Positions 12,561 to 26,291 are shown, counted from the stretch's first letter. The stretch is DNA of 64,000 nucleotides from Verpa conica (GCA_033030425.1 JAUFSD010000021.1:682001-746000), one strand, 5' to 3'. Notes: generated by a model from the letters alone, not told the origin. A program made the numbers and translations.

Positions 12561-12876
12561 TAAGCGTAAATCGGTCAAAAGTTTACCACCGGTGGTAAAC
12601 TAAAGTGCAAAATGCTAGATTCTAGCGCTTGTACGTGCTATTTTCACTGAATCCAGCACCCTGTACTTAGTTCAAGCACCCCTAATTAGGTGGCAAAGTG
12701 ACTAGGCCATTAGAGAGACAAGCCACTACCACTCATATCTGTCTCAGTAAATTATTTTGACTCAAGTACAGGGTGCTGGACTCAGTGAAAATAGCACGTA
12801 CAAGCGCTGGAATCTAACATTTTTATACTTTAATTTACCACCGGTGGTAGTCAAACTTTTGACCGATTTATGCTTC
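12561..12876. repeat. Foldback MITE with about 110-bp terminal inverted repeats
   Basis: The left arm begins AAGCGTAAATCGGTCAAAAG at about 12562, carries the palindrome ACCACCGGTGGT, and runs to about 12672. The right arm (about 12765-12876) is its imperfect reverse complement, ending in CTTTTGACCGATTTATGCTT. Both arms share AGCGCTTGTACGTGCTATTT and a motif reading CAGCACCCTGTACTT. There is no coding capacity. Related copies lie at 28145-28950. Confidence 0.8.
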
Positions 12877-15800
12877 CATGATTCTAGAGATACAAGCTTC
12901 AAGTGGCGCTTCATAAATACTAGTGAGCTAGTTTTACTATTGTTACTCTTTTGGTTAGTAGGTTTATGTCTTCATAAAAGCAGTAAAGTATAGGTCACTA
13001 TAATATTCTAGGGTGGTATTCTAGTACGCTGGCTAATCCATTATTTCATCATCAGTGGTAAAATATGTTTTGATACATTTATCGTACTAATATAGTGCTA
13101 TTATTCTTAAATAAAAAATGAAGCTCTATACTAGAGCTAAAGGTGCATAATATCTTATATTTGATAAAACCAAAATCTAAATTCTTCCCAGATCACGGAA
13201 GCCTAAAAAAATTGAGGATAGTAGGTGGACCGCTATGTGTAGAGGAGTTATTCATATATAAACTCAATTAATGATTAATTTTCCAAATATATACCATTTT
13301 TATTTAGTAGTGGTTATAGTTCAAGTTCTATGACCCTCATAGATTTCTAGAACTTCGAATAGAAACGAATAGAATAATCAGTTAAACGCCTAGACAAGCT
13401 TGGGTATAGCTGGGGATTTATAAGTTTGAGGGAAATAACAGTCATTATCAAGCTTCCTATATGTCTTATAAACTCCTGATGAGAGCTAGATAATTACAAA
13501 TAAGGTAGAATTTTTTTTTTTTACAGTTATGTAAATCTCAGTGTAAATAAGAAAATAATATGAATCCGGGACTAAACCTTCTCGGTGAACCCCATGGGCA
13601 TTAAAAACGAGGGCCACTTCTCCATAATAGCCTTGCATCCGGTAGGTTTAGATGCCTGTTAGAAAAAGTTGGGAAGAGTTAGGTAATCTAGAGAGCAGCC
13701 TTCTGTATGAATTTTCCAACCCCTCATATGTTCTTTACGATGGGAGGGGCCATAGATGATATACCCTCTTAGCTAGCATATAATGGATTATTTAGTGGAA
13801 TGAATACCTCTTTTGGCCTACTCGATAGTAGAAACCCTCTAACAAAAGATTGCAGTCTACTAAGTAGAAAGTCCGTATCTAATTAAAGAAAAACCCCTAC
13901 CCGTGCATATATGCACTTCGTACGTATAATGATTGGTAATATGTGAATCACACTCTAAAGTGTATAAGGGAACTCATAACTGTTAGGTATTAGCTGACAA
14001 TCTAGTTCCATACCCCGACCAGACTCAATTCATCAAAGACCCCTTAGAAGTTTGCACTTGACAGATTTCTGGGGTATGGGAACCATTAGATACATATTTA
14101 CACCGCGAGCTAAGCACATATAGTTGTACTCAAGAGGCGGTAGATGCACAACGGCGAGAAATAATATATATGGTGTATTGCGTAACTATTGTATAAGTCA
14201 AATAAAAGATAAGAATAAACGGAAGTACTACGCAATATATTATAAACACAAAGCGGGAGAAGCACGAAAGCACTTTAAACTACCACTAGCCTAGACTCGA
14301 TAATATTCTGCAATCCAGAAACTTGTAGGTGCTTACTACTATGGGGACCCCTACACTGAAAGAACTGTACTATACGACATGTGTCAAAATAGCAAGAAGC
14401 TAAATGTAGTACCTGAAACTAGTATATTAGGATTTTATATATATATGTGTAGGCTGGTAATGGCTCAATATACTACTATTTTTTCTAAATAGATGATCAG
14501 AGGGCTCTAATTATATGACGATTATTAGAGCAAGTTATATATGAGAAGACATATATAGGAGTGCCGAGGTACAGGATTGCCTTAGTAAATGGAATTACGT
14601 AGGATTATAATAACATACTATAGTGGAATCTCTACCTATCTAGCTAGAAATACTAAGGTGTTTGAGAGTTTAGTTGCTGACTCTAGCATGTATGGGTCTA
14701 TTATGAGTCTTATTGGCTTGACAATATAGTGCCAAGACACTACCGGGTGACTCCTTATGACTACTGATATATAATTAATCTGTTTTCCCCTAGTCATAAC
14801 TTATGGCTGGTACCGGGGGCATATTCTATTAAAAAAGAGCACCTAAAGATAATCTAATCAGCCAAGCGCCGGCATATATAGGTTACGTAGTGTTTAAGAT
14901 TTACCGATAAAGACATTGAGTGTTGAGGATCAATTAGACATTAAAACCAACCTAAAGATCTCCCTTGCTTACTGATGGCCCTTCTAAAACATTACTTGTA
15001 GCTAATAATTGCTATTAGGAAGGGATGTGAAGTAAGTGGACATGGCAACATCGGTGGATCGGATAAAACAGAGACAACGGACCATCCTCCGCAGAAGTAC
15101 ATGACAACCCAACAATCCTCCCTTTATCTGATCGATTATGTGTACACCTATTTGCTGATCTTACATTCCAAGCCGTCGCAATTGTTTTAGTATCCAATCC
15201 AGAACCCCTAGATAGAGATGCTCCTTGGAGCCAAGCACGCCGCGTCACTCGCCCAGCAAATTCTCCGTGCTTAGGGTACGGAGAAAGCTGTAACGAGCGC
15301 ATTTTCCTCCCTGAGACACGGTTCATCCTGTATTAAAGTTGAAGAAATTGCTGCCAAGAGTATCGCCGAGAGCGCATACCGAAAACCATAAGGAACCCGA
15401 GTGTCCCATCTCCGAACTTCAAATAACAAATATCTTGAAAGGCCAAGTTTTTTTTCAAGTAAAAAGTCGTCACCTGTCTATATCCATGAAACCACCTTGA
15501 GAACTGCCTTGACGCGTGTATGCATTGGGAAATTTGGTCCGAGTGAACAGTACATATATGTATCGGTCGGATAGAGGGCAACTACCGCGTGTGCTCGTGT
15601 GTCTGGGCAGAGGTATTTCCCGGAGGTTCACGGCTTTGAGCTTCGGAGGTGTTTTATTTTGCGGTGCCTATCTATTGTAGTAAGCATAGAAGCTCTTCGA
15701 AACAAGACTCTGCTACGTTTCACCAGCTTCGGTTTTTTTCTTTCCTTTTCAGCGGTAAAACCTCGGTGAAATTATTGGTAATGGGCCTGTGGCCTGTGTG

Positions 15801-17600
15801 TCCCGCTTCCCCATGAACTTTGATCTACCGCCAAGTCCGCTACCAAGCAACCATAATCTTGCGGAGGTGCCCCACAAGCAATTACCTATCGCGATACGGG
15901 AGAAGCTCGGACACTGTAGCGAAGGCTTTAGGAGGTGATTTATGTGATAAAAATTACCAGTAGGTTTCTGGGGCTTGTACGAAAATTTCAGGACTAGTAG
16001 GACGGATCTTACGGCACCATTTTTTTTTCTTTCTCTATTCACCGCAGCCTCGGCCATCTTTATATCCGACCTCCGGGCCTTCCAGGCTGGAAAGCTACTT
16101 TATGAAATCGCTACTAGAATACTTCGGGGGGTCGGTACAAATACCAGGTACTATTACACCGCTATTTTATCCCCACGATACGAAGGTGGTTCAAGTATGG
16201 TTTAAACCAACTGAATAACACCGAATGGCGTAACTGATGGTGCTATGGATTTAGATCGGTCTTTAGTTTGTCTCATAAAACTAAAAAGGGGAGAAAAACT
16301 CATATGAATGACTAAAAGGACCAAATAGGGGGGACAAATATGAGTTGTGCAAGGTACGGCATCCCCAAAGTACAGACCCAGTACTGGAGACTGGTTTGGT
16401 AACTGGCTGTTTTGATGGTGTCTCAAGCCAATAAATCTGGGTATTTGCCACAAAGACATTTCGGCAGGGCCTTGCCAACAGAGTTAGCAGAGTAGTAGAG
16501 GACTGAGACGAAGATATCGCTGGGATAGCAGACATGACATGCCAGCCGCTTGAACCGCCTGCACACCGTGTCGCAGCATTCCTCACACACAGCAAGGGAC
16601 AAAGCGTTGTATGCTGTATTTATTCTTAATTCTGCGGGGACCTTGTCTCCGACTTCTCCGCCGTTCCGAATAGCGGCTGAACGAAAGTGTGCTGGCAGCC
16701 TTTTCGCGGTTTTTTTTAAGCCGCAACCCACCATTCTTTTTTTGGCAGCAAGAGAGATAATCTGAGATATTAAGGCGGGGTTAAATGATTTGGAACCCTT
16801 TACCCCAAAAAGCTCTTTTCCCACTCCCCCATGAAGAGAAAGTGTGGGGATTAAGACGTGGTGGCTGCAAATCGCCTAGAAACTGTCAACAAGAGATCCA
16901 ATTTCTTCCGATCTCTCAACAGGGTCCCCCACTCAGGGTAGTGACTTGTGAGATACAGACTGGCCGTAAAATATGACGGTCGGCCATGGCCCTTCTCCGA
17001 TGATGTTTTAGAGAGTACCTACATATGAATGGATAATAGATGCGCATAAGTTATAGGACTATGGTAGAACAAACTACTCGCCTTTTGACGCTAATACTCT
17101 TCTCTCAGTACCACTAATACTACATGTAATATCAGGATGACAGGAAACGGGTCGATTGCCCGAGAATAATAAGAGTAGGTTAGTAAAATTAACAGTGGCT
17201 ATGTATTTACACGGTGAGGAAGCGCAAGACCGCCACGGGAAAGACAGCCAGCGTAAGGGCTTTAGATAGATAACCTACCGATAACTTACCGGGCCAAAGT
17301 TTGGTAAGCAGATGGTGTATTGCATCTATTTTGTTCCAGTTGACGGATAAACACAACGTCTGAGATTGGTCCCTTTTGTGAGTTGGTCTAGTGGGTGTCT
17401 AAATGATGGGGTACATATAACTTAATCTTTTATTCTATGGTACCCGGAATCCGGATCACGAAAGGAAGAAGAAGAGGATAAAGAAGAACTTGAGAACACG
17501 ATATGATGGGGTTCCGACATCGTTATATCGTCATCGACTAGACGAGGGGTCTCCTATTAAAATCTTGCTTCGGCCAGGCCTTACCCCATCCAGCGATTGT
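12877..17600. other. AT-rich gene-poor stretch
   Basis: About 4.7 kb. From 12877 to about 15000 the DNA is very TA-rich with dense stops in all frames, as expected for decayed or RIP-mutated repeats. 15000-17600 has more ordinary composition with frames such as 16423-16824 (-) that include a CEECCDTVC cysteine cluster, but I cannot match any to a family and none shows intron or start evidence. Nothing assigned. Confidence 0.45.
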
Positions 17601-18617
17601 TTACTCAGTCAAGTAAGTAACGCTTTTGCGCGGCCCATCCTGTTGTTTCCCTGACCCGCCCCCAACCAGCAAGCCCTGTCCCCACTCAGCAGCAACCGAA
17701 AAAGCAAAGCCGAGATCCGCTCCACCCTCGCACAGAGGAGTGTCTGGAGTAGGAAGAATAACGCCCACGCACTCACCTATTACCGTCAGGCAGGGTCTCC
17801 CTCACACTCTTTCTGTGTGGGAGGCGTTTAGGTCTCTCTGTGATCCAGTGTCCTGTTTTTATTATCCTGCTCTGCTTCCCGCCTCTCTTTGAATGGTACA
17901 GGTTCACTCCATCAATATCCCCCCTCCAATACTCCCCGCCCCACTATTTACTTGTATTCTACTCTTCTAGACCCCATCCATTCGTTCATCCTCCCCAATC
18001 CCCTTCACTTTCCCTCCCCTCCCCTCGCCGCTACAACTACTATTACTACTACTATAATCCTCCTTCCCTCCTCCCGCTCTCATCTTCTGTCCCAACACAT
18101 TCATTCCTTCAGACATACTGAACACGGTTGTGCGTTGTTGGGTTGCCCCTTCCTCCACTCGGGCACTCACCGCTTCAGACACGGCGCTTCGGCCTTTTCT
18201 AGCCTGACAGCCATAGACTAGACCGCTAGAGGTTTCTTCCACCCGTTTCCTCTGTGCTTCTTATATATCCTTGATCTGCTGCATGGCACATCGATATCCG
18301 CCGGATTACGGACAATCGATTTTACTCCCTCACATACCTTACGTCTCTGTAACTCTGCCTTCATCCCATATCTATAAGCAAGGCGGCATCTCCCATTTCA
18401 CCCTCAGCCGGTCCCGTACCAAATACCCACCACTAGCTGCTCCCCTGCTACCCCCGCCAACGCAACCACTACGGTTATCACCAGTATACCCCCCTCTGCA
18501 ACTTGAATAGTACTACCACAGCTGCTGCAGAGCTGCCAACTACTTGCCAGCCTTCCCTATCACCTCGCCCAAATCTATAATCAACTGCAGCTTCTCTATC
18601 CATCATAGGCCGCATTG
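17601..18617 (+). promoter_or_regulatory. Pyrimidine-rich upstream region of the kinase gene
   Basis: C/T-rich leader-like sequence with short CTA/CTT runs near 18025-18060, directly before the kinase start. The frames here are Pro/Ser/Leu-rich composition artefacts. Likely promoter and 5' UTR. Confidence 0.4.
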
Positions 18618-20607
18618 ATGAACACCTCATTCCACTCAGATTCTTGCCCTTCTACCTGCTCAAGCTCCATAGCTTCGTTATCGTCATTACCAATGACTCC
18701 AGAAACATACCCTGAGTCGAATCCCTCCGTTGTTCCTGCGCTCTACCCCCCATTAGCGCCTCCCCTACTTGATCTCGAACATGCCGATCTCCACTCAAAA
18801 CCAAGGTTTTATATAGGCCCCGAGTCGTTTGAAGAGCACGCCCATGAATGTCATACCGTTTTGGAGGAGGAAGAGGATGACGAGACTGCCAGCGAGACTC
18901 ACGAACCACTCACGCCCACTAGTGATGGTCACTCGAGTATCTTTATTAGTTCTAGCAATGAAGGGTTTCATACTATCCAGAATGCTCCAACGATAGTCAA
19001 CACTCCGGCTACTCCACCCCGAAAGACGGCATCTCCCGTAAATGACCAGGCACCTACTCGTGGGAAGTTGAGGCGCCAGGCCTCTGAGAGGATCCATGGG
19101 CTCATGCGCAGGGTGCACTCTTCAGGTCATGTATCAGATGCCGGGCAGCGCACTCCCTCTCCCACAAAGACGAGGGGTTTCTTAGTCCAGCACACACCGA
19201 GCGAATCACAAGCGAATACACATCCAATAGGATCAACACTAGAATCCATACTAGTTCCACGCCCATCTAGTATATTTGATGGGAAAACTCCTTCATCAAA
19301 GCGCCCTGGAATCTTCTCTAGACGCTCGCGTTCGAATAGCGTGAGTGGTATCAAGGACTTGACCGGAAACGCCATTACCCATCCGGCGATGGTTGGAGCC
19401 GGGTCAAAATCGCGTAGGATGAGTAGCGTTGTGCCGGTCTTGAACGTCCCTATCATTCCGCTTTCTTCAAAGTACGCGAACCATAGTCACGTACCTGGAA
19501 AAAGCAAGATTTGCGGTGAGGGTGTATCAGCCATCGTTAAAGTTATGCACAAAATAACTGGTCCACCAAATGAGTTGTATGCTGTTAAAGAGTTCCGAAA
19601 GAAGAGCAGGAGTGAGACAAAAGAGGAGTATGTCGAAAAAGTCAACTCCGAGTTCTGCATCTCAAAGAGTTTGAATCACCCAAACATTGTTTCAACCGAG
19701 GACCTGTGCTTTAGCAGCAGTGATCGATGGTGTCACGTTATGGAGTATTGCGCCGGAGGCGATCTCTTCAGTCTGATCGAGAAATCTTTTATGAAGGATG
19801 AGGAGAAACTTTGTTGTTTTAAGCAATTGCTCCGGGGCGTTGGTTATCTGCACGATCATGGGATTGCTCATCGGGACATTAAACCGGAAAACCTCCTGAT
19901 CTCCAACGACGGCCACCTTAAGATAACTGATTTTGGTGTTTCAGAAGTCTTCCGTGGGAAACATCCTGGCGATGCTGGGATTAAGTGTGGGATCGAGATG
20001 AATGAGATTAGGCTGAGCAAACCTGGCATTGTTGGAAGCGCTCCCTACATCTCTCCAGAAGTCCAGAACAAAGAAGGTTAGTACTGCTTTACTAGTCTTG
20101 AGGGATTTAAAGTAGTTCTAATTATACTATCTAGGACTTTATGATGCTCGCAAATTAGATGTTTGGTCTTGCGCAATGGTTTACTTCGTTCTAGCGTTTG
20201 GCGGGCCTTTATGGCACAAAGCGAATGTTTCGGAGAGCCCGCAGTACGCGAAGTATGTCGAATCCTTCAACAATTGGCTCCAGAGGTACCCCAACGGCGA
20301 AATGTCAAAAGATAGCACATATCCACGCCACTACGTTCTCGCTTCTCTCAAACCAGCAGCAAAGCGACTCCTCTTCCAGATGATGCACCTCGACCCTACG
20401 AAACGCATTACAATCCAGGAGGCCCTTGCAGATCGGTGGGTACAAAGCATCGAGTGCTGCAACGTGGATGATCACAACGACCCGTTGTTCAAACATGTGG
20501 ATGCTGGATCTAAATCGGCTTGCAGACAAGCAGGAAAAGTTGGTGTCCACCGACTTCACATTCATCTCCCTATCCATACAGGAACACCATTTGGTCGAGA
20601 GTTATAG
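18618..20607 (+). CDS. Ser/Thr protein kinase, Sat4/Hal4-Hal5/Npr1 family
   Basis: Fungus-specific protein kinase of the family that in yeast controls plasma-membrane nutrient and potassium transporters. Exons are 18618-20076 and 20135-20607 (643 residues); the 58-nt intron splits a Gly codon. The first 290 residues are S/T/P-rich and disordered. The kinase domain runs from about 293 to 610: glycine loop (KICGEGVSAIVKV), catalytic Lys in YAVKEFRKKS near 322, HRDIKPENLL near 417, TDFGVSEVF near 436, activation-loop end GSAPYISPEV, and DVWSCAMVY after the splice. The long insert between DFG and APE (GKHPGDAGIKCGIE...) and the tail WVQSIECCN followed by basic/His-rich sequence are family marks. 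Exact orthology (Sat4, Hrk1, Hal5) is not settled. Confidence 0.92.
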
Positions 20608-23390
20608 GCACTAGAGGTTAGGTGGTAAAGCTTTTCAATTAGTGAGAATTTTTTTTACAGTTGACTGTTCCCTTAGATTGGAGGTAGTCTTTTGCTCCCA
20701 CTCATTTTCTTTTTGAATTTTCCTCAATCCGAACTTGTGGTTTCATTTGTCTCTGCAATTAAGTTGTGTAGGGGTTGGGAAGAGGGGCATATTTGGGTGG
20801 TTGGGTTTGCTTCATGGGACATTTCATTATATCCATCTTGGGGATTTGGCGTTTTTATGGGTTGATATCCTTTTATTCCTTACTATTCCTTGTCAACGAC
20901 TAGTTTTGAGTCTTCGTACCTTTTCTTTGCATATTTTATTATGTTTAAATTATCCACAATTAACGTGGCTATTTTCTGTCCTTTACTTTTCATTTGAGTA
21001 TTGGGGTTTCGGTATTATCAGGGGTTTCATTGGCACATTCCATGGTGCTTAGTTCAGACTTTTGTTTATATCTATACATCGCATAGACCACTATTATTGA
21101 AATATAATAGCATCTTGTTTTGATACGTACAAGTATCAAACATCGTATATTCGTCACACTACGGTCGCTAGCCCAGTCTGCCCCCAATTCTTCTTCGAAG
21201 CAAAGTAAAAGCAAACATGAAATAAGCATAAATACGCCTCCTAAGTTTAGTAAATTACAGTCGAGGGTCTACCACTTAAGAGAGTACTTGAGCTTACATC
21301 TACAAATACAGTTTCTCGGGGCGCAGAGTCAGGTACAAACAGTGACCTAGCAAAAACAGGAATTTTTTTAATTATCCGTTCCCCATCTAGAACAGTTCTA
21401 TTATCTTGGTGCGGGTCAACTTTCTAGCGGTGGTAAGAACAAACCGACACAACTTCTACATAGGTCTATCAGTGTCAGCGATCATATTCGATCGCCGAGC
21501 TACGATGCACACTTGCTTTTTTACCGGCATCAGGGCGAGATTCTAGTTTCCGCGGACGTACCAGTAATTCACTTAGAACGGATAAAAACGGGCAGTTTTA
21601 CTTCGGCTGAGAGGTGATTGATCTCTCGAGTAAATGACGGAGAGTATTAATTTTGCCTCATATCACGTAGAAGAAAATATCTGTTTCGCCCCTTCGATAT
21701 GTCGTGCTAGCCTAAACCTTGCGTGCTCGTACAGCGTAGTCCTGCTGTCTGCCTGTCTGGTAAACACGTACTGTAGCGAGGTATTTACGCGCGCCCACCC
21801 TCCCTGACAGATCTAGATGAAGAAAAGAAATACTTTTGATCTTTAGTAGTAGAGAGTGGGGAAGTGGTAGCTGTGTTTTTTGGTGTAATTCTCACTTTCC
21901 AGTGGAGGGTTTGTTAGAGGGACTAAAAGCCTCGAGGGAATTGACACCACTTCTTTGGGAGAAGTGTCGGGGCGATAGTGACCCTGCAGCGGGTTTAAAC
22001 AGCTGACCATGCTGGGTATTGCCGTTGGTTGGCTGGTTGGTGAAATAATAGGGTATATTAAGAACTGATAGCAGCCACCAGTTCGATTCACTATCTTCAT
22101 TCATTTCATTTTTTTCTTGACCCTACCGAACCCGCTCAGTCTAAAAAAAACGGTTGAGAAAAGAAATAAGAGAGCTTCCACAACAAGAATGGACAAGCTT
22201 TTTTTTTGCGCACAGGAAGGTGTGATTCAGACTAATGATGTGAACTGTGGTTCAGTTTGTGATCACGATCATAGTTACGATGAGATGGGAAAGACAGAGA
22301 ACTGGAGTTTCGTTTTCTTTTCTTCTTGTGCGGCTCATGGAGGGGAATGGAGGAAAAAATAATATTCAAGCAGGCTGAGGCAGTCTAAGCGACTTGTTAG
22401 AGATCTACAAGGAAGATAAAAAGAGCCAATTGATGAAGATGGAAGGTCGCTGAAAAACTACATGGTACTTTACTGCACCACCGCCGTGCAGTTACTTCTA
22501 AAGCCCCTCTGTCTGTCGGTCAAGAGCTGGCACCGGCTCGTGAAGCTAGTGGAGGCGTTGGATTCGCTTTGCCTTGGACCTGTTTGAACTCTCGGGACAC
22601 AAGGTCAGTTCAGGGAAGCTTGTCTGTACTGATAGTTCCAGGAAAAGCTTCGATTACATATCGTGTTGAATCATCTCATGCAATAGTGATTTTTCAGGGC
22701 CCGCTTACGTCTTTATCGACAAGCAGGCTACCCAGTAATTTGATCGTGTGCAACTCTCTATGTAGGGTAAATCTGTGTACATAGACTGCTACCGAATTGG
22801 ATAGGAGGGAATAAGTTGAAATTTTTGACTTGTCAGTTTGTTTTTTCTCTCTTTGTGTAACGACTTTATCGTTGGACGTGGGGGGTGCACACCTGTAAAC
22901 TATGGTTTGGTAGCCAATCATGGGGGGGATGGATGAAGCCGCTGGAACATGGGGAAATAGTGGCGAGGCAGGATGGACAAAAGGAAGCATTAGGACACAC
23001 CGCTCGTGTATTATGTAGGTACCACAGTTTCGCCAGGTGCTCACGAATATTACGTCTGTGGAAAAATACGAATCATGTAGCGATTGGAAGAGTCGTACAA
23101 AGCTTGCCTAAGGGGTGTTACCGACGGCAGTCGCTGCCCGTCTCACCCAAGAAAAAAAAGATATTCGGTAAGGCACGTGTCCATAGAAACCGTGCATTGT
23201 TCCAAGACCAACAAGCTAATGTACAATGCTATGAACTTCAGACGCAAAGAAATATACATTCTCACCTGAAAATGCGGGTGCCGGCGTTAAAGCAAGCATC
23301 AACACCATCCACTAGGAAAAGCCCTTAGGATATGGTTGGATATATTTCATGTCTACATAATAAACTAACAAAACTATGATGAAAAGATCT
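20608..23390. other. Intergenic region, no gene assigned
   Basis: About 2.8 kb between the kinase (+) and the 3' end of a minus-strand gene. A 70-codon frame with a true ATG at 22104 (-), ending at 21892, is the only small candidate. It has no recognisable domain and overlaps another open frame. Frames at 22885-23328 (+) are unconvincing. No tRNA or other RNA gene was seen. Confidence 0.4.
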
Positions 23391-25900
23391 TCAATAATTC
23401 TCCCAAACCGACGGAGGAACCACAGTCCTGATGACCTTCCAATGCCCTAAAGCGCTCGTCTGCTGCCATTCCACTAGTGAATCGATGCTCTTCTCATCAA
23501 GTAGTGTCCAGGTGGTACTATTACCAAAATAGTTTGTGAGATTAATCTCGTATCTTGGAAAAAGGTATTGCTGTCTCGCATAGGATCCCAGGAAGTCGGC
23601 TTTGGTCGGTGCGCGGAAAGAGTAGGGTTTCTCTGACCGGGTACAGAAGATAACCTACAACACCATTTTCGGCAGCCGGTTAGCCAGCCGGAATAAAAAG
23701 TAAGCTTTTCACAAAAAGAAAAAAAGGCTCCCTCGGAAGGAACGGCAAAGGACAGCACATGAGCTCGAAAAGAAAAGAAAAATAAGAACAATAAAAATGC
23801 AAGGGTATTGTTTTTCGTAGCTGGATTTTCAAGAGTAAGATGCTTGAGAGGGGTTCAACCACACGGCCGGTAGAATTCCGACGGTACTGAGAGGCAGCGT
23901 CACCTAGCCCGGGTAACATGAAATGGCTACTATAGAGCTTGATAAACTATGGGAACGTGGAATAAAGAATTTCAGAAGAGAAGAAATAGAGATTGGCAAT
24001 AGGCCGACAGGGTTCGGAGATACTGTTGCATCACCCGAACCCAAGAATACGGCATGCTTTCGTATTAGTATGAACCGCAGGCCTGGTCGAAACTTTACCC
24101 CACGGGTATGGGACCCACGGGCTAAAAAGAAAACAGCATCTCCCAGAACTTTGGTCAAGTCTCTCATTCGGCACCAACGCATGATAGTAGTAAGATATGA
24201 TAACTAGTGTTTCCACAAGGACGAGACCTAAGAATTTAATGGTGACTTACCATGTTTGTAAAGTCAACAGCAGCTGCTTCGATGTCTTTGCTAGGCATAT
24301 CTTCCCGGAAGACCCTGCAGTTATTAAAGGTTGACATGACTGTCATTATGATGGATTTTGCAGCTTGAAGCTTCAGGTCACCAGCCCAGTTCTATAAATC
24401 ATGTGATTAGTAGTTGTCTCAGATTTGTCATTTCCAGCTACTCCGCACTCTGGTCTTAAGCCTTCGCAAACAGGTTGATACTTGTCCCAAACGCCCAGGG
24501 GTTAATGGCTGCGTTAGTGGATAGAAAAAACAATAACTCACAATTGCAATGACACCATCTTCAGTAAGCAGTGTTCGTAAATCTGTGAAGAATTCGGTGG
24601 TGAAAAGACTTGCTGGAACCGCGCCGCCAGTGAACACATCATGCAAGATGAACTCATACTGTTTTTTACCCTTTATCATAGACGATTCTCTCCTAATAAA
24701 GCTAATGGCATCCTCAATATATGCTGTGTGGTTCGGTTTCAACGCGAAATACTCCTTTGCATATTGGTAGACAATAGGATCTAGTTCAACGATATCTGTT
24801 TCAACACCGTGTGAGAGTAGACCATTTACAGCAGTACCGATTCCCAGCCCACTAAGATAATCATTAGTAGATATATAGGTTAGGGGGAACCACTATAAAA
24901 CATACATAGCAAGAGCTTTGGGGTTAGGGTTTTGTGGTGGTGGATCAATAAGCCTTACAGCTTCCATAGTCACAAAAATTGCGTACACTGGCTCCTTATA
25001 CCCTTGGTCGAGGTGTTCAAAACCTGCGGGCGCTCGCTGCCACTCACCACCCAACAGGGAATGGTCACACCGCATTACTCGATAGCCTTCAGATTTGCTT
25101 TCCAAGATAGAAATATATCCAGTGTTAGATTCCTGACGAGCCAAAATAGTGTAGTTTGAGAGGCCGAGTGTTTCATTGAGAGTGGGAGTGGTGATACACA
25201 TTGTATTTACTGTTGCCGTATGGTACAAAGCTGGGATTGTTGCAAGGAGGAATAAAGAGGGTGAGATGAGAGCGTAAATTCCACCGTAGAAGTGCGGAAG
25301 CCCACATCGAGTAAGAAGCCATGAAGATCCAATATGGTTTCTTAGAAGACTAGGAACGAACGATTGTATTCCCCAGAAGAAGCTCAAAGAGAAGATAGCC
25401 AGTAATATGTCAAAGAGGACATTTCGGAGGTCTATGAGAAGTGCAGAGTAAAGTACTGTCAGGAAGAGGATAGGATAATATGTAACTCCTTCGGTGTAAA
25501 TCGGGCCATTCGAAGGGCCCCAGCTCTCCGAGTACCGGAAAATGTACCTTTGAATAGCAGGAGTATAAAGTGCGAGTATAGGTAGCAAGTTCCCGAGTCT
25601 ACGCGGCAGCTTAACCGGACTGTATTTCGCAGACCATGCAGCGATAAAGACAGCCGTTGAGATCTTTGAGTGATACAAGGATGTTGGGATGTCACCATAG
25701 ACAGGTGCCAATGCCAATTGAGACGCGAACGAAGCGACTGACGCGGTAGTGATGAGGGTTAAGGCTTTGACTACTGGTACAGGGCTGGGAATACTTAAGC
25801 TGTCGAGGCCAGCTAGGAAAGGTTTCTGCTTTACGGCTCGCGCACGCTTCGCCATCACCCGCATTTCTTTTTCCGAGGTCTTAGGGAGCGTGGGAGCCAT
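23391..25900 (-). CDS. Membrane-anchored spermine/spermidine-synthase-like protein
   Basis: Fungal fusion of an N-terminal multi-pass membrane region to an aminopropyltransferase-like Rossmann domain; substrate unknown. Exons in transcript order are 25900-24906, 24851-24542, 24391-24251 and 23654-23391, all in phase, giving 569 residues. The start is the ATG before APTLPKTSEKE; an upstream open extension has no ATG. About eight hydrophobic segments lie between residues 45 and 240 (for example YYPILFLTVLYSALLI). The cofactor-binding Gly loop GLGIGTAVNG (about 332) is followed by acidic VELDP, then DVFTGGAVPASLFTTEFF, which resembles the spermidine synthase catalytic-loop region. The C-terminus ends VVPPSVWENY. 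Intron 3 (23655-24250) is 596 nt, ten times the others. It shares a promoter region with the CCDC97-type gene. Confidence 0.85.
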
Positions 25901-26083
25901 CGGGGATCGACTGGTGGTTAGAGGGATTGTTGAAGATAACTCGAGTTCTAGATATCTCACACTTATTTTCTGGAAGCTTGAAGATAGGTACCAAAGCAAT
26001 TCTCTAGATTTGTGACAAGGCCAGCGTGTCGTCAAGAAGTGAAGGCGGAATAAGCAAACCGAAAAGCCGGGGACGTTTTAATA

Positions 26084-26291
26084 CCGTAGGCACTCGATAA
26101 ATCCGGACCGTTGCCGAGAGCGTGGCTTGCAAGAATACGAGTATATTAAACCAACTACAGCAATTTTCTTGTATGTCAAACCGTGTGCTGAGGCCCTTTT
26201 TCCCTCCAGATTTGTTATTTTGACCCCTAAACTGGGATAGCTTAGAAAATAAGGCTCTGGGCAACGGTCCGGATTTATCGAGTGCCTACGG
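26084..26291. repeat. 208-bp MITE with 32-bp inverted repeats and TA flanks
   Basis: CCGTAGGCACTCGATAAATC... at 26084 and its exact reverse complement ending at 26291 form arms of at least 32 bp, with the match resuming after one or two mismatches. TA dinucleotides sit directly outside both ends (26082-26083, 26292-26293), as for Tc1/mariner-type target duplications. It lies in the roughly 650-bp divergent promoter between two host genes. Confidence 0.8.

Noticed and set aside
16423..16824. Minus-strand frame with a cysteine cluster (CEECCDTVC)
   Set aside because: Overlapping frames are equally long; the spacing fits no zinc-finger family I know; no splice or start support.
22075..22095. 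GTTCGATTC resembling a tRNA B box
   Set aside because: No A box or cloverleaf around it. No tRNA, rRNA or snRNA gene could be supported anywhere in the window.
22885..23328. 147-codon plus-strand frame
   Set aside because: Basic, low-conservation-looking sequence with no family resemblance, overlapping the 3' flank of the minus-strand gene.
23904..24207. Open frames on both strands between exons of the spermidine-synthase-like gene
   Set aside because: They lie inside the 596-nt intron and match nothing.
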